Shown here piece by piece: positions 11,525 to 22,125 of a DNA stretch of 64,000 nucleotides (its first letter is position 1; each line of letters starts with the position of its first letter). The stretch is from Siphlonurus alternatus (taxonomy: Eukaryota; Arthropoda; Insecta; Ephemeroptera; Siphlonuridae), in the NCBI GenBank assembly GCA_949825025.1, contig OX463788.1:30249715-30313714 (forward strand), in the 5' to 3' direction. The translations under genes were made by a program, and so were the position numbers. The notes under the pieces are model-generated. The model was not told the DNA's origin and ran no database searches. It worked only from the letters and a program-made list of their open reading frames with translations.

Positions 11525-11740
11525 TGCACCGTGCGCATGGGACGGCCCTGGCGGGGCCGAGCAGCGGAGTCAGTTTTATCACGCAGGTAAGTATTATAGC
11601 ACAGAGTCAGCAGCCCCGCAGCCAAGTCGTTGCCCGTAGCAGCCCGGCCAGAGCAGAACAAAGAGTACACTCATGACCATGTGACCAAAGAACTGAAAGA
11701 ACTAAAGACTAAAGATCACGAGACTGACTAGAGACTACTA
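11525..11740. other. GC-rich segment with a strong splice-donor-like site
   Basis: Composition changes abruptly to GC-rich. CACGCAG|GTAAGT occurs with the GT at 11587, a near-consensus plus-strand donor. No long frame is open, so it could be a non-coding first exon or a chance match inside a GC-rich repeat. Confidence 0.25.
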
Positions 11741-11742
11741 GA

Positions 11743-11885
11743 GTGCGTTTGAATTCACGGGCTGGCCCGGGCTGGGTAAAATGGCGGTGCATGACCTTGG
11801 TCGCGTGGTATGAAACGTCATAATTTCGTCATGGGCTAGTTCCCAGTCTGTCCGCTAGGTCTCAGGCGCACTGTAGAGTCCGCCC
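11743..11885. mobile_element. Truncated MITE (GAGTGCGTTTGAATTC family)
   Basis: The segment starts GAGTGCGTTTGAATTCACGG and continues with GGGTAAAATGGCGGTG, GACCTTGGTCGC, CCGCTAGGTCTCAGG and GTAGAGTCCGCCC. It matches, in inverted orientation, the last half of the complete copy at 61643-61924. The second terminal repeat is absent here. Confidence 0.75.
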
Positions 11886-12123
11886 CATGGTGGCTCAATT
11901 TACTATGGTGGTGTCACGTGCGCCTATTTTCAAATTTCGCGCGTTTACTGTTCCACTGTTTATCCAATCCCCGGGCGTAATTGTTGTCACGTGACAAAAA
12001 TTACGCACTCTGATTGGCCGAGCCTTATACATGGGTCTTATCCGTGTCACTTCCCCTCCTAGGTCTCTCGCTTCCCTGGCTGGTCCGCCCGCGCAAGGTG
12101 GCTGGATAGACTTGGGTCTAGGG

Positions 12124-12376
12124 AGTAGGGAGCAAGGATTTTCTATACTATGGATAGGTGGGGGCACTATCGTCAGTGAGGCAAGGTCGTGAGGAGGAAG
12201 TGGGTGGTGGTTACAATAGAATGTCCGCCATCTTACCATGGCCTGTGAAGCCAAAACAATACAAAATATTGCGCTCGGCGGCCATGATACCATGGCCTTT
12301 TGCCTCAGGAGCTATAATGCTATTGGTATAGACGTAGCCTATCCATAGTGTAGAAAATCCTTGGTAGGGAGCGACG
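12124..12376. mobile_element. Short foldback element
   Basis: Left sequence TAGGGAGCAAGGATTTTC / TACTATGGATAGG is inverted at the right as CCTATCCATAGTGTAGAAAA / TCCTTGGTAGGG. The inner part has a further imperfect inversion around CCATGGCC. The long minus-strand frame across this GC-rich region shows no known motif. Confidence 0.55.
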
Positions 12377-12608
12377 ATTTCCAGACCAATGCGCATCGAT
12401 GCGCATGTGCGGATTTCTTAGCGCAAATGTTTGAAATGTAAGAGACAACAAAATACCACCGTTTTTACTCCATATTATAACATATTAAATAAATAAATAA
12501 TGTTTTAACTATAAACTAATAAATACTAATATTTGTTAACCTAAATTTGCTTATATATGTTTTATCTTGCGTCTTGCACTAATATATTAATACATGTAAT
12601 ATTATTAC

Positions 12609-12765
<157 letters not shown>

Positions 12766-12849
12766 TATTTCGATTTCTATATAATTTTGTCAGAATGCGC
12801 ACCTTGAGGTGCTGATGAGGTGATACTGAGGGAACCGTGGAAAAGGTAT

Positions 12850-13203
12850 ATCACGTCAATATACCACGAAAACGAAAATCACGAAAGAATTTTTAAGGAA
12901 TTACTTTAATTATCCCGAAAACAATTACATCGAAAACAAATATAAACGAAATCATTTACCACGAAATTAAATTAATACGAAACAAAATAATAACGAGAAC
13001 AAATTAAAATCACGAAAACAATTTGATCGAAAGTTATTTGAACGAAAATATTTAAGACGAATACAAAAATAACGAAACACTTTGAACGAAATTTATTTGA
13101 ACGAACTAATATATGTAATATGTAAAATATATAATTAGAACGAAACAACGAATTATATATTATATCAAGAAAACATTTTTTACTTAATAAATACTTAATA
13201 AAG

Positions 13204-13284
<81 letters not shown>

Positions 13285-14465
13285 TAAAATTACTAAAAAA
13301 TATAATTATAATATATAATAGAAATTCACACATACATATTTATGAAGTATAATGGAAAAAGATAAACCCTTATATAAAATAATATCATGTAAGTCATGCA
13401 ACTGCATGCATTTTATACCAATGCTATATATAATATATATTACATACGCATATAGCGTCCGCGACGAGTTGAAATAAATTTCATCTTTTTTTCACTTTAT
13501 AAACTCTCCTCTCATATCTTTTCTCCTCTTATTTTGCACCATTTTAGAGGAAAAAAGAGGTACACGTGAAATAGCTAGACGAGATTATACGTCTTTTTTC
13601 CTCTTCTTGAATATAAAATGTTAGAAATATTGTCTTCATTTCATCCTCACTTTGAGTGGAGAAGAAATAAGATGTGTTTTGGAGGTAAAAAGATTAGGTT
13701 TAGACGTGTGTGTAAAGAATGAGTTGAAGACGAAATTTTTCAATTAGGAATTAAGGCCTCTCGACATGATTGTAATAATGAATTTTGATTTAAATACAGC
13801 GCCGCTATAATTAAGTGTTTAATATAAAACATCAATTCGTGATTTCTAAAATTTAAGTTTTTAAAGATGCGTGTTTTCACGGTGCATTTAATAATTGCCT
13901 ATATAGCTCCTAAAATAATATCAAATTTACTTTACTATAAATGTTTAATATACTTCGACTCTATTGCATTAATTATATTAGTTTTATTTTTTTTGTTTAA
14001 TAATTAATTGTTATAATTTTTTAATAATATTTTTCTTCATCGGTGTTTTTGATTTCGGTCAAATAACGTTCGTTGAAATTGTTTTCGTTATTTTTGTATT
14101 CGTCTGTAATGTTTTCGTTCAAATAATTAACTTTCGGTCAAATGCCCAAATTGTTTTCTTGATTTTTTTTTATTTCGTTTTAAATGTTTTCGTTTTATTT
14201 GACTTTCGTTGTTTTTCAATTCGTTCAAGTAACTATCGATCAAATGGTTTTCGTGATTATTGAATTCGGCTAAAATGTTTTCGATGTAAATGCTTTCGTG
14301 CTTTTCAAGTTTCGTTATAAATGCTTTCACATTTTTCATTTCGGTTAATTATACTTTCGTATAAAATGTTTTCGTGTTAAATTACTTTCGTCCTTTTTGT
14401 TTTCGGTGTGTAATATATGCCTTTCATATAAATTGTTTTCGTTCTTTTATTTTTCGTTCTTTTGA
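12850..14465. mobile_element. Foldback with CGAAA-rich minisatellite arms
   Basis: From 12855 to 13115 the plus strand repeats units of roughly 15-25 bases built on AACGAAA, CACGAAAA and ATCGAAA. From 14040 to 14460 the complementary theme (TTTTCGTT, TTTCGGT, TTTCGTG) repeats at similar spacing. The centre is AT-rich with a (TA)n tract at 13209-13280. A decayed minus-strand frame at 14127-14339 is a product of the array. No protein is recognisable. Confidence 0.6.
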
Positions 14466-14504
14466 CGTTATAGACTCTATATAATAGAAAACCGCAGCCA
14501 GGGG

Positions 14505-14615
14505 GGGCACCTCTATTTTTTCCAATGGACCAAAGTGATGTCCAAAGACTGCATGTGCATGGGGATTCGATCGAACCACATACAATTAAGTGCATCGATC
14601 ACTGCACTATTATAT
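14505..14615 (-). repeat. Possible tRNA-derived SINE head
   Basis: On the minus strand, AGTGCAGTGATCGATGCAC is followed ~12 bases later by GTGGTTCGATCGAATCCCC. The latter resembles a Pol III B box (GGTTCGANTCC) with a short insertion. The A-box match is weak and no cloverleaf can be drawn. Confidence 0.3.
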
Positions 14616-14688
14616 ACTAGCTGTATATGTATGTGTATGCATGGGTTGGAAAGCGATTTTTTTTTTATTTACGTACGCCCATATGTAT

Positions 14689-15149
14689 TATAGGAGCAGA
14701 ACGCAATTGTTACTTGAAATGGTCAACCACATCCAATTAGTAACCACACTTAACGTATATAGCTTGACTTCGGTGATATAACGAGAACCGAAGGTCAACC
14801 GTGCACGCGCATGCAACCTCAAATTTCGAATCTTGATCACGATATTTAATTTTTAAAAATTATTTCTTATCGAAAGTATACTTGAATTTTATATGTAATT
14901 TTTTAATACTTTTTTACAAAAGTGTTTTGTGAATGAAATTCTTGACAGTATATCGTAGCGCACGTCACAGTAGAAAATCATCCTGGCAGTTTGACGTTAA
15001 TTGAAATACGCAAAGATCGCGAGGCTTTATTCAAAGAGCTTCTTAGCGTTCTCGTTATATCACCGAAGTTAAGCTATATATACGTTGAGTGTGGTTACTA
15101 ATTGGATGGGTGATCGTTTCAAGTAACAATTAATTGCGTTGCTCCTATA
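14689..15149. mobile_element. Foldback whose arms are 5S rRNA-like
   Basis: The arm at 15040-15149 reads ATATCACCGAAGTTAAGC, CGTTGAGTGTGGTTACTA and ATTGGATGGGTGATCG. This closely follows the 3' half of animal 5S rRNA, including box A and box C. The arm at 14689-14800 is its inverted copy (GGATGTGGTTGACC in place of GGATGGGTGATCG), and both outer ends share TATAGGAGC and GTAACAATT. The 5S 5' third is missing, so these are not functional 5S genes. The internal promoter motifs would point inward from the right arm and outward from the left. Confidence 0.75.
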
Positions 15150-15436
15150 TATATATATATGGGGGAGATATATACATATAAGGAGAAGAGGCTTCAAGTG
15201 TGTGACATATTAAGCTTGGGAGATCAGTGGTGCAAAATTGATATATACATATATATCTTTTTTTAGTAAGTGTTTTTCAGGTCGTTATGATCTGAATGTG
15301 TTCTCAGCACTGAGAGGGTGTCAGTCAAAAGGAGTTAGCGTAGACCTTGTATTGCGTGATAGTCAGATTGTGCTCTCTATACACCTATGGGAAATTCTGC
15401 TTACCTGCTGGCTTCCTTCTTATTTCCCCGTGTATT

Positions 15437-16262
15437 CAGTGGCGTAGCCAGAATTTGCCCAAGGGGGGGGGGTCTTAAGGACAAAGATTGAGAACAGCCC
15501 ACTGGGGGGTTTGGGGGGCGAAGCCTACCAATAGCCCGCCGCAGGTGCAATTTTTTTAAGGACACGCCCTTTTTTTAGGGTAAAATAATGGAAAAATACT
15601 ATTATATTAGAGGGTAAAATATATGGCCTGATGCAATTTTTTTAACATTTTATATTTTTTTCACCCCATTTTTCAATTTCTTTTGAATACGTGCGTATAA
15701 TAAATAAAGCTTTGAGTAAATCATTTTAATTAAATCAAGTAATAATTCATGTAACCACTTTATTTTATTTTTATAGAATCAGTGTACGTGTCATTTAATT
15801 GAATTTGATTTTTAAAATTTATTTAATAATCCAAGTTCACCTCATTAAGATATTATAAAAAATAAATAAATAAAAAAGGGAATTGCTTCTCTTATTTTTG
15901 TTAAATTTTGTCTGCACCGGGCGCGTGGAGCAACCAATTAAATGAAGGTGCAGCACACGTGAGAGAGCGTTTTAATTTATACAATAGTAGTTATATGCAC
16001 TTGCAGTTTGTAAGGGAAATAAAAAAATTATGTATGAGTCACACTTTTTCCTGTTAAAATTAGAAACTAACTTATAATTTGTTTATTTTAAAGAAAAGAC
16101 TATAATACTTGATACCCCTAAATTTCAATTTTTTATTTTTAACTTTTTTTTTTTCAAATTTCTATAATTTTTCCTTTTTTCTTCTTATATCCAGTCACTA
16201 CTCGATCTTCATGGGGGGGGGGGGTTAAACCCCGAACCCCTCCCCCCTTGGCTACGCCACTG
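15437..16262. mobile_element. Non-autonomous hAT element with 8-bp TSD
   Basis: The element starts CAGTGGCGTAGCCAG and ends CTTGGCTACGCCACTG, a typical hAT-type terminal inverted repeat. It is flanked by the exact 8-bp direct repeat CGTGTATT (15429-15436 and 16263-16270). Poly-G and poly-C runs lie just inside the ends. The 826-bp interior is AT-rich with no transposase. Confidence 0.92.
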
Positions 16263-16497
16263 CGTGTATTATATATAGTCAGGGGCTTACAATTCCGTGC
16301 CTGAATCTGCAAGGCCGCAAGGCCGGTATATCATTTGCCTGATGTGTGATATGCTTTTGCATATACGCGTATATCAATTAGGTGTTTGTTGTTTTATTAA
16401 TTGTTTAACTTTTCATTTTATTATTTTGACGAAGTAGTTACAATATTATTGTCTGAATGATATTATTTTCTTTGGGTGAATTTACGCATTTTGTGTA

Positions 16498-17420
16498 TGG
16501 AATAGAATAGAATTAATAGAATAGAATAGAATAGAATAGAATAGAATAGAATAGAATAGAATAGAATAGAATAGAATAGAATAGAATAGAATAGAATATA
16601 GAATAGAATATTTTTATTCGACCACTGGCGGTAATACAGTGACAAAAAATTTGCCACAATACAGCATAAGTGTCTTGTCAAATTTTTACATTTAAAACAT
16701 AACACATACATAGCACTGTGACAGCAAGTTCCTAATATAAAAATAAAGGACAAAACAATATCAAATCTATTTTTTACTTAAAAGTCACTATGAATATTTT
16801 CTTATATTACTTGATGTTGTAAATTTTAAAATGTCTCTCTCTCTACAATTTTAAACTCATTATGAAAAAACATTTTAACATCATAATATTCCTTTTATCA
16901 ATCAATATTTTCTTCAGTAAATTTTTAAGCAAAGTCTCATTTTTTACATTTCTTAGCATATAAGGAAGTTGATCATATAATTTAGACGTTTGATAATAAG
17001 TACTTTTTTCTGTAATTGATTTACTATATATGCATAGGAACAACAACTTTTGCTTTATTTCTGGTATTGTAAGAATGAACATCTTTATGCAAGAAATATA
17101 AATGGTTATTTTTCCTTTTAAACATATATAATACAGTTAAATATATACATAGATGGCAACGTCATTATTCCCAATAATTTAAATTTTGTTTTACATGACT
17201 CTTGATGTTGTTTTAAATTTTTCAATATTCTTATTGACCTTTTTTGAAGTATAAAAATATTATTAATATTTGATTCTATTGTTCCCCAAAATATTATATT
17301 CAAAGACAAAAGAGAATGAATGTATGCATAATATATTGATAACATATGGTAGCAAGGGAAACTGCAATGAATTTTTGATTGAAAACAAAGCAAAATTTGA
17401 AGAATTTAGTTTTTTACTAA
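16498..17420 (-). pseudogene. LINE 3' fragment ending in a (TTCTA)n tail
   Basis: Minus-strand frames at 17393-17118 and 17082-16843 read IIFWGTIESNINNIFILQKR...IRILKN and TSKLYDQLPYMLRNV. These resemble the post-RT part of Jockey/CR1-like LINE polyproteins (WG, LQK, YN-LP motifs). They are split by stops and frameshifts. The 3' UTR ends GTGGTCGAATAAAAATATTC and runs straight into a ~115-base (TTCTA)n microsatellite at 16498-16612, which probably grew from the retrotransposon tail. The RT catalytic motifs are missing. Confidence 0.65.
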
Positions 17421-17460
17421 TTTGTTATGTTATGTTTTTTTCTTATTCTTAGCTATACAA

Positions 17461-17630
17461 TTAAGGGTAAGGTAACACGGATCAGCTGTTTTTTGCCTTT
17501 GTTTTTTGAGTCCCGTTTGATTAACATGTTGTAAACCTTAATTAGCATATTCACAAATATTCTGAAATTTTTTCGAGAGACTGATTTTTATAGTACTTAA
17601 AAAATAAGACACATCAAAAATTTCAAAACA
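17461..17630. mobile_element. Truncated TTAA-family MITE
   Basis: Starts TTAAGGGTAAGGTAACACGG and continues CAGCTGTTTTTTG, TTTGATTAACATG, TAAACCTTA and TTCTGAAATTTTTT. It matches the left arms of the copies at 40088 and 40619. The right arm is absent. Confidence 0.65.
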
Positions 17631-18148
17631 ATGGGATACTGATCAAAAAAAAAAAAAAGTTTCAAGTGTTTGTCAATATTTCAAAAGGCACGAGAATTTC
17701 ATGAAGAACAAGCCCTATTACAGCATTCTACGACATCAATTTCCCGATTATATATGAATTTTTAAAACCTCTCAAAAATGACGTCATAATAGCATTGAAT
17801 CTTAAATGGGAAAATAAGTAAGCTAAAATTAACATTGCCAAACCCCATACTTAATATTGAAATGTAACCAAAACTTAAATTTATTTGCAAGGTTTTTAGG
17901 TGCTATAATAGAATCATGATAATGAAGGTTTCAAATTCCTACCTCGATAACTTTTCATTTTAGCAAAGTTAACTGATGCATTTTCCTATTTAAGATTCAA
18001 TGCTATGACGTCATCAAAAAAATATTAAAAAATTCATATAAAATCAGCAAATTGTCGTAGAATGCTCTAATAGAGCTCGTTCTTCATAGAATTCACAGTA
18101 CTTTTTACTAGTATTGCTAACTCAAATACTGGTCGTCAGTACCCCATT
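17631..18148. mobile_element. Foldback MITE
   Basis: The ends CAATGGGATACTGA and TCAGTACCCCATTG are inverted copies. The arms also share CATGAAGAAC(A/G)AGC, AGCATTCTACGACA, ATGACGTCAT and GCATTGAATCTTAAAT in inverted order. The ~500-bp element abuts the truncated TTAA-family piece. No coding potential. Confidence 0.65.
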
Positions 18149-18219
18149 GGCTGCAATGTAAAGAATGCAATATTATAATACCTTATTAACTTATTAATTA
18201 TATTATACCTCTGTGACAG

Positions 18220-18375
18220 ATGAAAGCCAACCCACAGCATCTCTGCAACGCAAACTTGATCAGCACCTCTTGATATATGGTAGTCAAAAACAGAAAGTTG
18301 GTGACAAAGCTCATGCAGTGCCATATATGGATGCTGCCGCAGCAGACAAGAGCAGAAGGGGAGACCATGAGACAA
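18220..18375 (+). CDS. Candidate internal exon, unknown protein
   Basis: A plus-strand 156-bp segment is bounded by an acceptor (CTCTGTGACAG, AG at 18218-18219) and a good donor (GACAA|GTGAGT, GT at 18376). It is open throughout. The product is hydrophilic and protein-like (it includes SLQRKLDQHLLIYGSQKQK and DAAAADKSRRGDHET) and less AT-biased than its surroundings. It enters after one base of a codon and ends in phase 1. I recognise no domain, and the opposite strand is also open, so the strand call rests on the splice sites. No partner exon was identified. Confidence 0.4.
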
Positions 18376-18659
18376 GTGAGTGTAGTTGATACATTCAGCT
18401 TATATAGAGTGGACCTTTATCCATTTTATTTATTATCTTTTGCTGCAAAGTACAATCTATAGCAGAAGCTAGAACAATTAACTATACTTTATATAGCAGT
18501 AGCAACTATAGTAATTAATGGAAGAAAAAAAATAATGAATTAAAATTGTTTTTATATTATTATACCAATATAATGGAATTGCAATTATATAATATATACA
18601 TGAGAATATTTGTTTACATAATAATATTGGAGATAATTGTAATTGTAGTGTAATTGATG

Positions 18660-19560
18660 TATATAGTCGAGACCTATCAATATTTGGGTGTGGTAAAATT
18701 GATAAAGACTTTAAATTTGATCAACATTTATATAAAATAATGGCTAGGTTAAGATATTTACTTAAAAACTTGTATGAATTGTCTATAAGTTTATGTCAGA
18801 AAAAATGTTAAGAAATGTATATTTTGCACTTGGTCACTCAATAATTTCGTATGGAGTACTTGCATGGGGTTTTACAAAATCAGGTAATTTAACTAAATTA
18901 AAAAAGTTGCAACTTAGGATTTTAAAAAGAATTAAAAAGGGTAAAAAATGTGATTGTGACGTGAATTATTTTAAATATTTCAATGTTTTACCAGTCAATG
19001 AATTAGCAAAATTTGTGCTTACTATTGAGAAGTTCAATGATATGAAACATATATTTAGAGCCTAGAGTACATTATCATAATAATAGGACTTTTAAATGAA
19101 CCTGCTACAACTCCAAGAAGTAATAATAGATTTGGAGAAATTAAGAACATGGAATTTTGTGCTACCAAAAATTTGGAACGAAATACCGATAAATATTAGA
19201 TCAATTGACCAAAAAATGTTATTGAAAAAAGTGCTGAGAAAGCGCATATATATTAAATAATTTGCGTTAATTTAATGTGAGCTGTAATACCGTTCTATTA
19301 ATTGTATTTGTGCTTCTGTTTAAGTTAAAGAGTTTAAATTTGTTCGTGATTATTTTTGTTTGTTTTTGTTTTTATCTTTTGTTAATGTTATTAATGTATT
19401 GTTTTGTATTGTTATTTTTAATAAATATAGGTAATTTTGTTTAAGCTTACTATACGTGTTTAATAATTGTATATAACTTAGTTCCAACCGATAGGGCTTC
19501 ATTTAGGGCCTTGCATGGTTGGACTGTATTTGTACACAATTTAATAATAAAAAACTTTTA
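18660..19560 (+). pseudogene. LINE 3' fragment with conserved tail
   Basis: Three plus-strand frame pieces join by frameshifts: LYKIMARLRYLLKNLYEL, then MLRNVYFALGHSIISYGVLA with WG, then NRFGEIKN...VLPKIWNEIPINIRS ending in a stop near 19258. The order LR-LYFAL-HS-YG-WG and the late W-N-IP motif are typical of the C-terminal part of Jockey/RTE-like LINEs. The 3' UTR ends with AGTTCCAACCGATAGGG...GGTTGGACTGTATTTG and AATAATAAAAAAC. The same tail stands alone at 22020-22125. RT catalytic residues are not present. Confidence 0.7.
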
Positions 19561-19663
19561 AATAAAAAATTATTTAACATTATGTTAATAACTTATTTTG
19601 TGTGCAAAGGGTATTCATGTTGAATTCAGTTTTAATTGTTACAAGTAATAAATAAATAAATAC

Positions 19664-19876
19664 CTAAGAAACTCCTCGCGCGATTGGCTGCCTCCGTTTG
19701 GCGAGATACGGTAATACATCACAACCATCACTACACCAGGAATCCAGAACGAAATACAGGAGGAAATTACAGCATAATATTGACAAACTTTTTTTGAATA
19801 TCTTAAATGACAACTGCATGGAAGTCGGGGATGGAGGGGGAGAGTGGCGTTTCTTTTGGTGCAGAAATTCATTTCA
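19664..19876 (-). CDS. Exon of an amine-type GPCR (TM5 region)
   Basis: A minus-strand exon candidate lies between an acceptor (TTATTGATGCAG, AG at 19878-19877) and a possible donor (CTTAG|GTATTT, GT at 19663-19662). It encodes a Cys-rich loop (PCSCHLRYSKKVCQ), then a hydrophobic helix with YAVISSCISFWIP and VVMVVMYYRI. This is the fifth transmembrane helix of rhodopsin-class receptors: paired and spaced Ser residues for catechol hydroxyls, the conserved FxxP proline, and a Tyr-Arg end. From memory, D1-dopamine and beta-adrenergic-like octopamine receptors have very similar TM5 sequences. Only this exon was found (first base completes a codon; ends phase 2). TM6-TM7 exons were not located, so it may be a partial gene or a gene fragment. 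Ligand assignment is inference. Confidence 0.6.
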
Positions 19877-20035
19877 CTGCATCAATAATAATATAAAAAT
19901 ATAAAAGTCAAAGCCGTTCCCCTCCTTTAACTTTTCTGACTTTTATCTTTGCCGGTGTTTGATATAATTTTATTCTTTCTGTATGTAGTATATATGCTGC
20001 GCGCAATAATCACTTCGTGTTGTGCACATCACTAT

Positions 20036-20345
20036 GGAGTACCGACCTCAAATTTTTTTTATTGCAGAAATAGATGCAAAAATATGCTACTCTGAATTTT
20101 TTCTGATTTTTTTGTGACACGGAACTATTTTTAAAAAATTATTGAAAGTCCATTTTGATGACGTCACGAGGCGCCTCTCCTTAAGAAAAGGATAGGACAT
20201 TAACGCCCGTGACGTCATAAAACGGACTTTCAATAATTTTTAAAAAATACGTCCCGGTCTCGGGAAAATCTGAAAAAATTCAGAATAGCATATTTTTGCA
20301 CCCTCTATCCATTTCTGCAATAAAAAATTTTGAGGTCGGTACTCC
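20036..20345. mobile_element. MITE, second copy of the 1990-2304 family
   Basis: Starts GGAGTACCGACCTCAAA and ends with the inverted TTTTGAGGTCGGTACTCC, with inner blocks ATTGAAAGTCC and TGACGTCA shared with the first copy. The hairpin is nearly perfect apart from the GC-rich loop. Confidence 0.85.
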
Positions 20346-22015
20346 ATTTTATCACTTTTTGTATTACACATTAAGTACTATATATATATATATATATATG
20401 TTTCAAGAATCGACTGTCGATCTCAGATCACCTTAGGAAGAGAACGGTTGATTCTCAGGTGTCAATTGAATAATTTTCTCAACTGGCTTGATTTAAAAAA
20501 ATAAATTAAGGCGACAAAATTTTATACATTAATTTTTAATTATTTTCATTTTATTAGAGAAAAATTGCAAAATATTTTTTTATAACATGTGTATTATACA
20601 CAGTAAAATAACTTAATAACGTATTGAACACAGAACATTAATGAAAGTAGAAAATACATGTATTAACATAAAAGCACTTTGCATGTGCCTAAATATATAA
20701 AGAAGAACAACACAATCCTGTTTTAGAATTTATATATTTATAAAAGGCAAATTGAGTTGTTGAAAAGATTACTCATGTTAAAATATTAAACCAACTATTA
20801 ATAAATTTATAATCTTACAAAAGCAAAGATGAATTAATTAATCATGACATTGGGCATCCAACACAGGAGGCTATAGTTTAGGCTTAAATATTAATGGACT
20901 TAAATTGCGTTCTTTTGTTTTTATTTTGCCAAGAAGCAAACATGCAAAATTGTACTATTTCATCTTATGATACATGGTTAATACATGGTACAAAAATAAT
21001 GTATTTAATATACAGTATATTATGCGTAATGTAAGCAACATCATCACATTTAATAATACTGAACGAAATGAACATTAACAGTTTTGTGCTTGCTGCAAGG
21101 TATCTATCAAAATTATATGGTGCATTACAACAGCACATGTGAAGATCTCGAGAACTTACAACGAAATTTTGAATTGTATTTTTCTTTATATAAAGCAAAT
21201 TTAAATACATAGGAAAAGAGGATTGGAAAAAAAAAACACACACCCACACACGTAAAAAATAAAAATTATTGCAAGGCGATTTCTATTTTTTTTTATGTTA
21301 TACAGCCAATAAACAGCATACAGCCATTATGTTTTGCATTTATGTATCAAGTTATATATGTTAATTAATTCAAAATTTATTTTCCATTAACAGGCACTTA
21401 TTAGCATGATTAAAAAAATATAGCTAACTAATATACATAAATTATTATTGTTTTTACATCCAGAATAATTAATGTTAATTTTGTGTATTCAAGACTGCAT
21501 GCAATACATAAAATGCAATTCATTCAAGGCATGATTTACATGCAGTCGTATATATTATGCATTTGATTCTTTGGGATCAGAATTATGTACATTTATGCCA
21601 CTATATATAATGTGCAAACATATAAATATGTTGACAAATAGTAGTAGCACATGAGCACAAAAAATATGAACAATATATGCCTGTGCTACAGAAATCAGGA
21701 TTTAATTATTCTACTTTTTAGTCTTAGAAAATAAAATATGTATTATTTATGATTCCCTAGCATATATACTAATGGATGAGGAATGATTTTTATTAGCATA
21801 CATATATATATATATATATATATATGAAAAAATTTCTCAATTTTCAATGAACCAAGAGTATAACATTACAAATAAATATGCAAATAGACCCATATAGGTT
21901 AGACTACTATAGTATCAAAGCAGTAAAATTTCCCATGGCATTCTTTATGAGTTATGAGCTACTTATATAATAATATAAAGTTTTACAAATTTTAGTAGTA
22001 TATTGACGGTTCACG
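20346..22015. other. AT-rich DNA, nothing recognised
   Basis: Contains short TA runs (20380-20400, 21805-21827) and several chance frames. I find no splice-bounded exon, RNA gene or repeat edge. Confidence 0.5.
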
Positions 22016-22019
22016 CACG

Positions 22020-22125
22020 AATAATTGAATAATTGTATGTAACTCAGTTCCAACCGATAGGGCTTCATTTAGGGCCTTGGTTGGACTGTATTTGTACACG
22101 ATTTAATAATAAAAAACTTTTAAAA
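22020..22125 (+). repeat. Solo LINE 3' tail
   Basis: GAATAATTGTATGTAACTCA, GTTCCAACCGATAGGG, GCTTCATTTAGGGCCTTG and GGTTGGACTGTATTTG, then AATAATAAAAAACTTTT, match the 3' end of the LINE at 18660-19560 with few differences. Nothing upstream matches, so it is a very short 5'-truncated copy or a SINE using that tail. Confidence 0.75.

Noticed and set aside
12808..12846. Hammerhead ribozyme suggested by CTGATGAGG
   Set aside because: The required GAAA after stem II and a matching cleavage-site stem are absent: the sequence reads GGGAACC.
15040..15149. Functional 5S rRNA gene
   Set aside because: Only the 3' half is recognisable, there is an insertion in the A-box region (TATATATACGTTG), and an inverted copy lies 250 bp away.
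16463..16753. Protein with FYSILFYSI repeats
   Set aside because: It is the translation of the (TTCTA)n tail of a LINE.
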